64,000 nucleotides of DNA from Flavobacterium collinsii (lineage in GTDB: Bacteria; Bacteroidota; Bacteroidia; Flavobacteriales; Flavobacteriaceae): assembly GCF_902804485.1 (NCBI RefSeq), contig NZ_CADCST010000096.1, positions 1 to 64,000 of the forward strand, in the 5' to 3' direction. Every line of letters begins with the position of its first letter. The stretch's first letter is position 1. The position numbers and the translations under genes are program-made. A model generated the notes under the pieces. That model did no database searches and was not told the origin of the DNA. It saw only the letters and a list, made by a program, of their open reading frames with translations. This document shows positions 51,044-59,653 of this stretch, piece after piece.

Positions 51044-52432
51044 ATGAAAAAAACGATTATTTTAACTGCTTTAGTTTTAAACGGATTGACGTCTTTTGCG
51101 CAGTCAAATGAGGAAAAAAACATTAAATTATTTTATAAAAAAGCGCTGACCGAGTCTAAGTGTTACACTTGGTTAGAATATTTGTCCAATGATATCGGAA
51201 GCCGTTTGTCAGGGTCTGCAAGTGCCGAAAAAGCAGTGCAGTATACCAAAAGACAACTAGAGACTCTTGGTCTTGATAAAGTTTACCTGCAGGAAGTAAT
51301 GGTTCCGCATTGGGTTCGTGGTGAAAAAGAAACGGCCTATATTTTAGACAATAAAACGAAAACTGTTGTGCCAATTTGTGCTTTAGGAGGATCAGTTGCT
51401 ACCGCTAAAACGGGGCTTACAGCTGAGATAATCGAGGTAAAAGGAATTAAAGAATTGGCGGAATTAGGCGATAAAGTAAAAGGTAAGATTGTGTTTTACA
51501 ACAGACCAATGGATCCTGAAAATATCGAAACTTTTAAATCTTATGGAGCCTGTGTAGATCAAAGATATGCCGGTGCAAAAGAAGCAGCAAAGTTAGGAGC
51601 AGTTGGAACAATCGTACGCTCTATGAATTTACGTTTGGACGATTTTCCTCATACAGGAGCTCAAAGTTATGGTGATTTACCTAAAGACCAGTATATTCCG
51701 ACCGCTGCAATTAGTACCAACGGAGCGGAGTTGTTGAGCAAATCTTTGAAAGCAAACCCATCTCTAAAGTTTTATTTCAAACAATCTTGTGAGACATTAC
51801 CGGACGTTTTATCCTATAACGTAATTGGAGAAATGACCGGAACAGAAAACCCGGGCAATATTATGGTTGTTGGCGGGCATTTGGATTCCTGGGATTTAGC
51901 GGATGGTTCGCATGACGACGGAGCAGGAGTAGTACAAAGTATGGAAGTGGTTCGAATTTTAAAAAACCTAAACTACAAACCTAAAAACACAATTCGCGTA
52001 GTGCTGTTCATGAATGAGGAAAATGGTGGAAAAGGAGGAGCTAAGTATGAAGAAGTTTCGAAACAAAAGAACGAGAACCATATTTTTGCTTTAGAAAGTG
52101 ATTCAGGAGGATTTAGCCCAAGAGGATTTTCGATTGAAGCTGATGATGCAAATTTCAAGAAAATAGCAGGTTTTAAAGATCTTTTTGAGCCGTATTTGGT
52201 ACATAGTTTCACGATTGGACACGCAGGGTCAGACATCAATCATTTAACATCTAAAGCAATTGTGAAAGCAGGTTTAAAACCGGACTCACAACGTTATTTT
52301 GATTATCACCATGCTGCAAATGATAAATTTGATGCAATTAACAAAAGAGAATTAGAGCTTGGGGCTGCAACAATGACAACTTTGATGTATTTAATGGATC
52401 AGGGCGGAATTGTTCTTCCAGCGGTGAACTAG
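51044..52432 (+). CDS. Secreted M28-family zinc aminopeptidase
   Basis: A 462-residue exported protein (signal ILTALVLNGLTSFAQ). Two-zinc ligands can be read: the His and Asp of GGHLDSWDLADGSHDDGAG, the Glu of FMNEENGG, an Asp near ALESDSGGF and the final His of FDYHHAANDKFDAI. A PA-like insert is present around residues 150-260. It removes N-terminal residues from peptides. The ATG at 51044 starts the signal peptide. It converges with the histidine kinase gene across a long TTCCAAA inverted repeat. Confidence 0.9.
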   Translation: MKKTIILTALVLNGLTSFAQSNEEKNIKLFYKKALTESKCYTWLEYLSNDIGSRLSGSASAEKAVQYTKRQLETLGLDKVYLQEVMVPHWVRGEKETAYILDNKTKTVVPICALGGSVATAKTGLTAEIIEVKGIKELAELGDKVKGKIVFYNRPMDPENIETFKSYGACVDQRYAGAKEAAKLGAVGTIVRSMNLRLDDFPHTGAQSYGDLPKDQYIPTAAISTNGAELLSKSLKANPSLKFYFKQSCETLPDVLSYNVIGEMTGTENPGNIMVVGGHLDSWDLADGSHDDGAGVVQSMEVVRILKNLNYKPKNTIRVVLFMNEENGGKGGAKYEEVSKQKNENHIFALESDSGGFSPRGFSIEADDANFKKIAGFKDLFEPYLVHSFTIGHAGSDINHLTSKAIVKAGLKPDSQRYFDYHHAANDKFDAINKRELELGAATMTTLMYLMDQGGIVLPAVN

Positions 52433-52445
52433 ACTTGTAGAATAA

Positions 52446-52618
52446 ATTCCAAACTTTAAATTCCAAATTCCAATTAGATTAGCTCTATTGGAATTTGGGA
52501 TGTTTTTTATTGGATTTTTTTTCTTTGGGATTTGAAAAAAAATTCCAAACTTCAAAAACCAAGTTCCAGTCGGGTTGCTAATATTTGGAATTTGGAGTTT
52601 AAAGTTTGGAATTTTAAA
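52446..52618. repeat. TTCCAAA-word long inverted repeat between convergent genes
   Basis: AATTCCAAACTTTAAATTCC plus AAATTCCAA on the left (from about 52446) is the near-perfect complement (28 of 29) of TTGGAATTTGGAGTTTAAAG plus TTTGGAATT on the right (ending about 52614). Shorter TTGGAATTTGGG and AATTCCAAACTTC copies lie inside. It fills the gap between two converging genes and is likely a transcription end in both directions. Confidence 0.8.
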
Positions 52619-52626
52619 AGAATTTC

Positions 52627-53721
52627 TCAGAACGTAATCGTAAATTTAGCTCCCTCATTGGGTTTACTTTCCAGACAAATATGACCACCTAGATTTGTTA
52701 TGTGATTGTAAACCAAATAGAGACCAATTCCATTACTGTCCTTATTTGAACTGAATTTTTGGTGCAATCCAAAAATTTTGTCTTTTACTTTTTCCATATC
52801 AAAGCCAATTCCGTTATCAGAAATAATCAATTGAGTAGTTCCGTTAACGCAGCAAGAATTAAAATGGATAACCGGTAAAAAACCGGGTTTGGAGTATTTA
52901 ATTGAATTAGTAATCAGATTCAGAAATATACTTTTTAGGGACGTTTTATTGAAGAGAACCGTCTCTGCCTCCGAAAAATCAATTATAAGCTTTGTTTTTG
53001 AATTTTGAATGAGCGAATTGATTGAGGATAAAACTTCTTTTAAAACAACTTCAAAATTCAAAATTTCTAACTGCTCGTCTTCCTCATTTTTTTTATCCAG
53101 AAGCGCGACATGATCAATTAGGGTTTTCTTTAAGCTTTGTGTAGAAGTTTCAATAATAGAGATTAATTCGAGGGTTTCAGAATCTGTTATGGCAGAGGTG
53201 TCTAGAAGATCAAAAACAGCCAACAGATTATTTACAGGAGATCTTAAATCGTGAGCTGTTGTGTAAGTAAGTTGTTTGAGCTCTTTACATAGTTTGGTGA
53301 GTTCAGCCAAATGAAGATTTCTTTCCTGTTCGAGCTCTTTGTTAAAGGTGATATTTTTAGCAACGGCATACACTAATCTGTCTTTGGCAATTGGAAAGGA
53401 ACTCCATAAGAGCCATACAATATTACCATTTTTGGTTACATAACGATTTTCAAAATTATACAAACCAATATCCTGAGTAAGGTCTTTACGTGCATTTGCG
53501 GTACTCATTTTATCGGCTTCAAAAACAAAATCGTTTATAGGGTGTGATAATAATTCTTCTTCAGTATACCCCAGTAGCTTAGACACAGCTGGATTTATTC
53601 TTTTAAAATAACCGTCAAAACCGGCAATACACAATAAATCTGGTGAAGAGTCAAAAAAATCTTCGAACTGCGAAAAAAAGTGCAGATTGTTTCTGGAAAA
53701 TTTAGGTGCTCTATTAATCAT
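52627..53721 (-). CDS. PAS-domain sensor histidine kinase
   Basis: A 364-residue kinase without membrane helices, so probably cytosolic. A PAS domain covers about 20-125 (DLLCIAGFDGYFKRINPAVS, LLGYTEEELLSHPI). The phosphorylated H157 lies in TYTTAHDLRSPVNN, and the ATPase part has NLITNSIKYSKPG (N box), ISDNGIGFDM (G1) and NGIGLYLVYNHI (G2). It would pass phosphate to a response regulator, none of which is adjacent, so it is an orphan. The gene converges with the M28 peptidase gene. Confidence 0.92.
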   Translation of the reverse strand: MINRAPKFSRNNLHFFSQFEDFFDSSPDLLCIAGFDGYFKRINPAVSKLLGYTEEELLSHPINDFVFEADKMSTANARKDLTQDIGLYNFENRYVTKNGNIVWLLWSSFPIAKDRLVYAVAKNITFNKELEQERNLHLAELTKLCKELKQLTYTTAHDLRSPVNNLLAVFDLLDTSAITDSETLELISIIETSTQSLKKTLIDHVALLDKKNEEDEQLEILNFEVVLKEVLSSINSLIQNSKTKLIIDFSEAETVLFNKTSLKSIFLNLITNSIKYSKPGFLPVIHFNSCCVNGTTQLIISDNGIGFDMEKVKDKIFGLHQKFSSNKDSNGIGLYLVYNHITNLGGHICLESKPNEGAKFTITF

Positions 53722-53918
53722 AGTTTAAACCTAATTAGAATTTTGTTTTACTAAAATAACACTAAAAATTTACATTTATGATTTGTTTTTAACGATTTTA
53801 ATGAATATTCGTTTAAAAACATTTTAATTCGTTGAAAAGTTATTAGGTCTGTAAAAGTGTAAGTTTTTGGAAACGAAATGGTTCTGTTTTCTTTTTCAAA
53901 GTGAACAAAAAAAGGATT

Positions 53919-54602
53919 TTAATAGGTATCAATTACCGTTTTTAAGAGGTCAGAATCGACCAAATCGGAGGGAGCAACTACTTTTTCGTCGAGAGGAACA
54001 TTATTTCCGTATCTTTCCTTTAGTATTTTTTGTACTCTTGGATCGGTTAGATTAAAATCTTTTAACTGTTTCAATTTTGACAATTCAAGACTTGTCCCAT
54101 TTTTATAAATTTTCCAGATCAGTTCAGAGCAATAAATTCGCGCATCAGTCCACTCGAAATAGGCATCGTATTCTTTTCCGTCAAATTGCTGGCTGTACTC
54201 TTTCATTTTTTGAAGGGCCACAGGAGTCAAAACCTGATCTGCATTTTTCAATCGTTTTACAAGGTACTTAGCGTCTTTTCCATGCTGAATCCATTCGTCA
54301 AAAGGAGTAAGTTTTACAGGCTGAACGGCTTCAAAAACAAACCATTTTCCGTCGATATCGTAAATAATGCCACAATGAGAGAATTTAGAGTTTGTTGCAA
54401 TTCGTACCGCTTCACATTGAGGAGACTGAGAGGTTTGGAATATAAGGTCGCCATCCTTAATTTTATCCTGTAATGTCGTTTTTTCTTTTGTTTTAACGTG
54501 TGAAAAAGGATTGTTGGGAAAAACCTGCAGCGCGACAAACAAAGCACACCCAAAGCTAAGTAAGAACGTAATTCCTAGAAAGAGATATTTTGATTTTTTC
54601 AT
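53919..54602 (-). CDS. YiiX-type permuted NlpC/P60 cysteine hydrolase
   Basis: A 227-residue envelope protein (N-terminal membrane segment YLFLGITFLLSFGCALFVAL). The catalytic residues appear in permuted order: His first in FSHCGIIYD (about residue 77), then Cys in RIYCSELIWKIY (about residue 157), as in the YiiX/YebB-like permuted papain fold. GDLIFQTSQSPQCEAVRIAT is the usual start. Members act on amide or ester bonds in lipids or peptidoglycan; the substrate here is unknown. Confidence 0.85.
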   Translation of the reverse strand: MKKSKYLFLGITFLLSFGCALFVALQVFPNNPFSHVKTKEKTTLQDKIKDGDLIFQTSQSPQCEAVRIATNSKFSHCGIIYDIDGKWFVFEAVQPVKLTPFDEWIQHGKDAKYLVKRLKNADQVLTPVALQKMKEYSQQFDGKEYDAYFEWTDARIYCSELIWKIYKNGTSLELSKLKQLKDFNLTDPRVQKILKERYGNNVPLDEKVVAPSDLVDSDLLKTVIDTY

Positions 54603-54619
54603 TTTGTTAATGTGAAATG

Positions 54620-54733
54620 TTATATGTTAGATGTGATCTGTAAGATGTGATCTGTAAGATGTGAAACCTGGAACTTGAAACTTGAAACCTGGAACTTGAA
54701 ACTTGAAACCTGAAACTTGAAATTTGAAACCAA
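54620..54733. repeat. Tandem word repeats (GATCTGTAAGATGTG and TTGAAACCTGGAAC)
   Basis: GATGTGATCTGTAA occurs twice in tandem (about 54631-54660), followed by repeated AACTTGAAACCTGGAACTTGA units. It is a direct-repeat variant of the GTTTCAA family, located just upstream of the YiiX gene. Confidence 0.7.
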
Positions 54734-54832
54734 TTACCGTAAACTCCCTCCACAAGTTGTCACGACAAATAAAGGTCAAAAAAAAATAGCTACCAAAATG
54801 ATAACTATTTTTAAATATAATTTTAAGAAATA

Positions 54833-55735
54833 TTAGATTCTAAAAATTCCTCCAACAGCAATAATTCGCTGTAAAAATAAAAAGTTCTGTGATGCTTTGT
54901 CTTCACTGCTTTGTGTAGTTCTAATATCCTGCATGTTAATGTAACCACCTTTTAGCTCACCCTGTATGTAAAAATACTTAAAGAAAGTAAGGTTAATTCC
55001 CGCTTTTGCAGAAAGGCCATAACCTGAAATATGAAAATCATCATGACGTTCTTTTCCTAAAAGGGTTGTATTGGTTTTAGGATATAAAAGTCCTACACCT
55101 AAACCTTCAGTCAAATTTACCTGAATTTTATCAGTGTTAGTGATACCAAACAATTTAGAAATATCATCATGTCTGGAAACTTCAGTATTAATATAGTTCA
55201 AACCGTCTGTATGTTCGTACATTAAAAAAGCAGTTCCACTTCCAACTTCACCTTTTCCGAAACCACCTTCCTGAGCACCACCCTGAGACATATCTACCGG
55301 TCTGTTGTTATAATCTCCGTTGTAAATAGATCCGGCCTGATCAAGAGGTAAATTAATATAACCATTAACATTAGCGGTTTGATTTTGGCTCATTACATAT
55401 TTCATGTGATCCCAACCAACAGAAACACTGTAATGGTCGCTAAAGAAATATCCCATTCTAAAGTTAGTTTGAGGAATGGTCATGTTAACCGGATTTACAT
55501 AATCAATATGCCATCCTTTTGGTTTATCATGAGCTTTCATGTTATCAACTGTAAAGTTGTAATCTTTCCCTCTGAAATTCACATCAGATTTAGTGTAACT
55601 GTCTCTGTTTCCTCCCCAGGAAACGAAAAATTTTCCTTTATTGTGGGCGGTATATCTTTGTACTGCGATTTCTTCCTGTGCAAAAGTGCTCGCAGAGAAA
55701 CACAACAAAAAGAAAATTATAATATTTGTTTTCAA
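54833..55735 (-). CDS. Secreted beta-barrel outer-membrane protein
   Basis: A 300-residue exported protein (signal IIFFLLCFSASTFAQE). The mature part is rich in Gly, Asn and aromatic residues with alternating strands (SVSVGWDHMKYVMSQNQ, NFRMGYFFSDHYS, YIQGELKGGYINM), and ends LFLQRIIAVGGIFRI with a terminal hydrophobic pattern typical of outer-membrane barrels. No family is recognised with certainty. It follows kdsA by 18 bp on the same strand, so the two share a transcript, though a functional link to lipopolysaccharide is only a guess. Confidence 0.7.
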   Translation of the reverse strand: MKTNIIIFFLLCFSASTFAQEEIAVQRYTAHNKGKFFVSWGGNRDSYTKSDVNFRGKDYNFTVDNMKAHDKPKGWHIDYVNPVNMTIPQTNFRMGYFFSDHYSVSVGWDHMKYVMSQNQTANVNGYINLPLDQAGSIYNGDYNNRPVDMSQGGAQEGGFGKGEVGSGTAFLMYEHTDGLNYINTEVSRHDDISKLFGITNTDKIQVNLTEGLGVGLLYPKTNTTLLGKERHDDFHISGYGLSAKAGINLTFFKYFYIQGELKGGYINMQDIRTTQSSEDKASQNFLFLQRIIAVGGIFRI

Positions 55736-55753
55736 TGAAATGGTATTAAGTAA

Positions 55754-56572
55754 TTAGAATGAATTAACTGTTTTTCTAATGGCTACCAATTTGGTCATTA
55801 AACCTTCGAAATAGTCTAAATGAAGCATATTAGCGCCATCACTTTTTGCATTAGCAGGATCAAAATGAGTTTCGATAAAAATACCGTCAACACCAACAGC
55901 AATACCTGCCTTGGCAACAGTTTCGATCATATCAGGCCTTCCTCCTGTAACTCCCGCAGTTTGGTTAGGTTGTTGTAACGAGTGTGTCACATCCAAAACT
56001 GTAGTAGCGTATTGCTGCATAGTAGGGATTCCTCTGTAGTCAACAATCATGTCCTGGTAACCAAACATAGTACCGCGATCTGTAACCATAACGTTTTCAT
56101 TGTTACAGTCTAGTACTTTTTGTACCGCATGTTTCATGCTTTCCGGACTCATAAATTGCCCTTTTTTCAGGTTTACCGTTTTTCCGGTATTTGCCGCAGC
56201 TACAACCAGGTCAGTCTGACGAACCAGGAATGCAGGAATTTGTAAAACGTCAACGTATTGTGCCGCCATAGCAGCATCTTCATTGGTATGAATGTCTGTT
56301 ACAGTTGGAACGTGGAAAGTTTCAGAAACTTTTCGTAATATTTTTAATGCTTTTTCGTCACCAATTCCCGAAAAACTATCAATTCTGGAACGGTTGGCTT
56401 TTTTAAAAGATCCTTTAAATACAAAAGGAATTTGAAGATTGTCGGTAATGCCAACTAATTTTTCTGCAATTCTAAGCGCCATTTCTTCTCCTTCGATAGC
56501 GCAAGGCCCTGCCAATAAAAAGAAGTTACCGCTTTCTGTATGCTTAATTTGTGGAATATGTTGTATGTTCAT
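55754..56572 (-). CDS. kdsA: 3-deoxy-8-phosphooctulonate (KDO-8-P) synthase
   Basis: Condenses phosphoenolpyruvate with arabinose-5-phosphate to make KDO-8-phosphate for the lipopolysaccharide core. The 272-residue length is normal. Typical stretches: FFLLAGPCAIEGEEMALRIA, PFVFKGSFKKANRSRIDSF, VMVTDRGTMFGYQDMIVDYR, QTAGVTGGRPDMIETVAKAG and a C-terminal FIETHFDPANAKSDGANML. The ATG at 56572 is chosen over 56596 by family alignment. A -7 box TACCTTTG lies 21 nt upstream. An outer-membrane protein gene follows at 18 bp. Confidence 0.97.
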   Translation of the reverse strand: MNIQHIPQIKHTESGNFFLLAGPCAIEGEEMALRIAEKLVGITDNLQIPFVFKGSFKKANRSRIDSFSGIGDEKALKILRKVSETFHVPTVTDIHTNEDAAMAAQYVDVLQIPAFLVRQTDLVVAAANTGKTVNLKKGQFMSPESMKHAVQKVLDCNNENVMVTDRGTMFGYQDMIVDYRGIPTMQQYATTVLDVTHSLQQPNQTAGVTGGRPDMIETVAKAGIAVGVDGIFIETHFDPANAKSDGANMLHLDYFEGLMTKLVAIRKTVNSF

Positions 56573-56593
56573 AGTATGTTTTTTTTGACAGTG

Positions 56594-56601
56594 CAAAGGT
56601 A
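56594..56601 (-). promoter_or_regulatory. -7 box of kdsA
   Basis: On the minus strand TACCTTTG (56601-56594) matches TAnnTTTG and lies 21 nt before the kdsA ATG. No clear TTG is found 17-23 nt further upstream. Confidence 0.45.
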
Positions 56602-56765
56602 GTTATGATTTATGAATAGCAGATGAAGATTTAAGTTTTTTTTAAGAAGCCAATCCTGCTTTCAGCACTTAGTCTTCAGCAGAATTACTGATTTAAATAG
56701 TGAGCTCATTTGGAATCATACCTTTTTAATGCAGAGCAATATTAAGATAATGCCAAAGACTAATA

Positions 56766-56781
56766 CATGACATTTGTCATG
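56766..56781. promoter_or_regulatory. CATGACATTTGTCATG palindrome
   Basis: CATGACA and TGTCATG flank TT. It is nearly the same as the AAATGACAATTGTCATTT palindrome upstream of corA. It lies between the stop of a small membrane-protein gene and kdsA, about 165 bp from the kdsA box. Confidence 0.45.
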
Positions 56782-56793
56782 CTTGTATGCAAA

Positions 56794-57114
56794 TTATTTT
56801 TCGTAAGATCGTTTGATGCGGTACTGTATAATTATAGTCACTATTAGAATAAAAGAAAAAAGAAAGGCAAGCATAAAAAGACCAACAAACTCCATTCCGC
56901 ATTTAAGTGAGTTTGGATTTTGTTCGGTATATTTATTAGCATTGTATGTGGCAATATAAAACGAGAGAACCGGTACTATTATTTGTGCAATGAGGCTAAT
57001 TAAACACACAGTACCGAATTTTAAAGATATAGTTTCACCAATTGCTTTTCTGCCAGCTATAATTTGAAAAAGTAAGGGAAGGATAATTAAAATGAGAGGT
57101 ATATTTTCTAACAT
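56794..57114 (-). CDS. Small membrane protein of unknown function
   Basis: A 106-residue protein with three predicted membrane helices (about 3-16, 31-52 and 75-99) and a basic C-terminal tail (YRIKRSYEK), so the tail is likely in the cytosol. No family is recognised. It starts 29 bp after the upstream lipoprotein stop on the same strand and may be co-transcribed with it. Confidence 0.6.
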   Translation of the reverse strand: MLENIPLILIILPLLFQIIAGRKAIGETISLKFGTVCLISLIAQIIVPVLSFYIATYNANKYTEQNPNSLKCGMEFVGLFMLAFLFSFILIVTIIIQYRIKRSYEK

Positions 57115-57143
57115 TTTGTGATTCTGCGTGTAATTTTATTATT

Positions 57144-57596
57144 TTAATTACTCTTCAAACGCAATCCCATCGGAACCATTAAAATACCTTTTTCATAAAC
57201 ATTTAAATAAAGTTTTATAGGTTTCTTTTGCCCATCCCATTTCAATTCATAGACATTTAAGAATCCAGCCCCCATGTCACTTCTTTTGGTTGGAAAAGGA
57301 CAACAGGTTTCTAAACGGGTATAGGTGATTTTTTCACCATTTGGTCCTGCCAGAGCATTCAGAAAACGAGTTTCGTTTAAGGCCTCATTGCGGGTGTTCT
57401 GAAAAAAAATATTTATAGGATAATCAGGATCATAACCGTATTTTTTATCGCTGCTGAAAAGTGTTATAACAAAAGTATTGTCTTTCTTTAAAACAAGATC
57501 CGGAGCATTGTCATCTACATTTTTTAAAGTCGATTTTGTGCTTATACAGGAAGCTGTGATAAGGAGTAAAAGGATAAAAAGGGCTATTTTTTTCAT
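57144..57596 (-). CDS. Lipoprotein often labelled as KDO-8-P aldolase without support
   Basis: A 150-residue lipoprotein (signal FILLLLITASC). The mature part has NPDYPIN-like strands: YGYDPDYPINIFFQNTRNEA, RFLNALAGPNGEKITYTRLE, a CC pair in ETCCPFPTKRS and LKWDGQKKPIKLYLNVYEKG. Similar flavobacterial lipoproteins are sometimes called 2-dehydro-3-deoxyphosphooctonate aldolase, perhaps by genomic proximity to kdsA; nothing in this sequence supports an aldolase (far too short, exported, lipidated). Function unknown; treat such labels with caution. Confidence 0.65.
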   Translation of the reverse strand: MKKIALFILLLLITASCISTKSTLKNVDDNAPDLVLKKDNTFVITLFSSDKKYGYDPDYPINIFFQNTRNEALNETRFLNALAGPNGEKITYTRLETCCPFPTKRSDMGAGFLNVYELKWDGQKKPIKLYLNVYEKGILMVPMGLRLKSN

Positions 57597-57696
57597 GGTT
57601 TATTGAGGTTGGTCCTACAAAGATAAAGCGTTTTTTACTACAGTTAATACCGATTAAAAGATTTACAAAAAAGTATAAATCTGTTGCAGCTGTAAG

Positions 57697-58374
57697 TTAA
57701 TCTGCTTCCTTCATATTCAGTTTTAATACACCAATTACAATCAGATATTGTGCCAGAAGATAGGTAAGCATTATAAAAAAGGAACTTTTTTCTATGGGAG
57801 AATGAAATTTATTAAACGCCAATATACTATCGGAAAGAACAAATGAAACGGCTCCTGCCAAAACATAGAAGCTTCCTGGTTTTTTCCAGCTAAGCCCTCC
57901 ATTAAAAGCAAATAAAAGCATTGTGGAAATTACCGCAGCGTAGATGATTACCGGTATTCTTAATTCTCCCAGATTTGGCATCAGGAACATAATCATTCCA
58001 ATTAAATAAAAAGCAATAAGGAGGCTTCCTATTCCAAAAAGAACTTTGTTAATATATATTGCTCTCTTAATTTGTTTGTTAAACAGTACGCAATACATCA
58101 GGTGTGCAATTAAGAAAAAAAGCAAGCCGAGAATAAAATAGATTTCACCAATATCTGCAAAAAGTAAAATAACGTCGCCCATCCAGGAGAATAATAATGC
58201 AGTCAAAAGGATTTTTCTGGTAGGGAATTTTCGATTAAAATAAACTCCAAAACCTAACAATGGTACCAAAATAGGTTTTAAGTATAAGTCTAAATTTTGA
58301 TACTCCAGAAACAAAACAATTAGATATAAAATACTGAAAGCAACATAAGTTTTAAAAATAAAGGTATTTCTCAT
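57697..58374 (-). CDS. YhhN-family lysoplasmalogenase-like membrane protein
   Basis: A 225-residue inner-membrane protein with about eight helices. The family mark is ALLFSWMGDVILLF (about 57-70), with a second conserved Asp in AVSFVLSDSILAFNKF. The animal relative TMEM86 cuts the vinyl-ether bond of lysoplasmalogens; bacterial YhhN proteins are less studied. The stop of the sterol-desaturase-like gene is 7 bp upstream, so the two form an operon that could act on ether lipids. The ether-lipid link is inference. Confidence 0.85.
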   Translation of the reverse strand: MRNTFIFKTYVAFSILYLIVLFLEYQNLDLYLKPILVPLLGFGVYFNRKFPTRKILLTALLFSWMGDVILLFADIGEIYFILGLLFFLIAHLMYCVLFNKQIKRAIYINKVLFGIGSLLIAFYLIGMIMFLMPNLGELRIPVIIYAAVISTMLLFAFNGGLSWKKPGSFYVLAGAVSFVLSDSILAFNKFHSPIEKSSFFIMLTYLLAQYLIVIGVLKLNMKEAD

Positions 58375-58381
58375 AATCGGT

Positions 58382-59653
58382 TTATGAATTAACAGGTTGA
58401 TTTTGGTAGTTTTTAAAATCGATATTTACAAAGTAAATGGTAGCTAAAAAGGATAAGGCTAAATAAATTAGAATAATATAATTGGTATATGGTAAAATAT
58501 TATTTAAACCGAACCAGTCACCATAGTACATTATAATTCCTGTCGCAATGCTAAAGCGTAAAGCTTCCCAGAAAACAGCATATTTGCTTTTGTCCATTAA
58601 TTCGCTATAACTGTAAATCGTGATCAGGATAAAAAAACCATAAATAAAGATACTTGGCAATCCAATTTTGGCAATATTATCAAACAAATAGGTCACAAAA
58701 AGTAATGTGATTAACATTTGAGTTACGGACCAATAAATTAGTTTTTTAGAATTTTGAGTACCGTATTTATTAAAGGCAAAAACATTTTCGATTTTAGTTA
58801 CAGGATATTTTTCTTCAAAATTTTCGGGTCTCCAGCCGGTTGGCTTAAACCAGATGGTGAATTTGTCCTTCCAGTTTTCAGCGCGCCAGGCGTCTTTAAT
58901 CAGTAAGGTTAAATGCTGGAAATTAATACGGATTGGATTCCAGGTTTGTGCGGGTCTTGTAATGCCAAAAACAGGCGGCACATCGTCTAATTCGGCTTGA
59001 AAAGTACCAAAAAGTTTGTCCCAGAAAATAAAAATTTGAGAATGGTTTTTGTCTAAATATTCAGGATTTATAGCATGATGTACGCGATGATGCGAAGGAG
59101 TAACCAGAATGTATTCCAGGAATCCCATTTTATTGATATGTTTGGTATGGTACCAGAATTGTAAAAATAAATGAAGTGGCAGGGTAATGGCTATTACAGT
59201 GGCCGGAACTCCCAATAATGCAGCCGGAATGAGTAGAAACGTAAAGAGATTGACAAGACTTGCAATAGGTTGGCGCAATGCACAGGCCAGATTAAACTCT
59301 TCACTGCTATGGTGAATGGCATGTTTATTCCAGAAAAGATTAATCTGATGAGCCCATCGATGGCTCCAGTAACCGTAAAAGTCGATTACAATAAAGGCAA
59401 TACAATAGGAGAAAATGTTGGCTTCTAAATGGTAAAGGGCAATTTTAGAAACCATCCATTCGTAAGAAATAAAAGTCAGGCTCAGCCCTAAAACATCTTT
59501 TACCGAATTGGTAATTCCGGAGCTGATGCTTGATACACTATCTATCAAAGGCGCAGTGTCGTTCTTTTTATAAATGCCGTATAATTTTTCGATTATAATT
59601 AATACTAAAAAAATCGGCGTTGCAATAATCAATATCTTTCCGTATTCTTCCAT
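58382..59653 (-). CDS. Sterol desaturase / alkylglycerol-monooxygenase-like membrane di-iron enzyme
   Basis: A 423-residue inner-membrane protein of the fatty-acid hydroxylase superfamily. The di-iron histidine clusters are H98-x3-H102 (HRWAH), H111 to H115 (HAIHH) and H188-H189 with H192-H193 (HHRVHH). The longer C-terminal membrane part and the LFWNKHAIHHSSEEFN motif resemble alkylglycerol monooxygenase (TMEM195), which cleaves ether lipids, more than plain sterol desaturases. It precedes the YhhN gene by 7 bp. A clpS terminator hairpin sits next to its start codon and contains a TATATTTG box in its loop. Confidence 0.83.
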   Translation of the reverse strand: MEEYGKILIIATPIFLVLIIIEKLYGIYKKNDTAPLIDSVSSISSGITNSVKDVLGLSLTFISYEWMVSKIALYHLEANIFSYCIAFIVIDFYGYWSHRWAHQINLFWNKHAIHHSSEEFNLACALRQPIASLVNLFTFLLIPAALLGVPATVIAITLPLHLFLQFWYHTKHINKMGFLEYILVTPSHHRVHHAINPEYLDKNHSQIFIFWDKLFGTFQAELDDVPPVFGITRPAQTWNPIRINFQHLTLLIKDAWRAENWKDKFTIWFKPTGWRPENFEEKYPVTKIENVFAFNKYGTQNSKKLIYWSVTQMLITLLFVTYLFDNIAKIGLPSIFIYGFFILITIYSYSELMDKSKYAVFWEALRFSIATGIIMYYGDWFGLNNILPYTNYIILIYLALSFLATIYFVNIDFKNYQNQPVNS

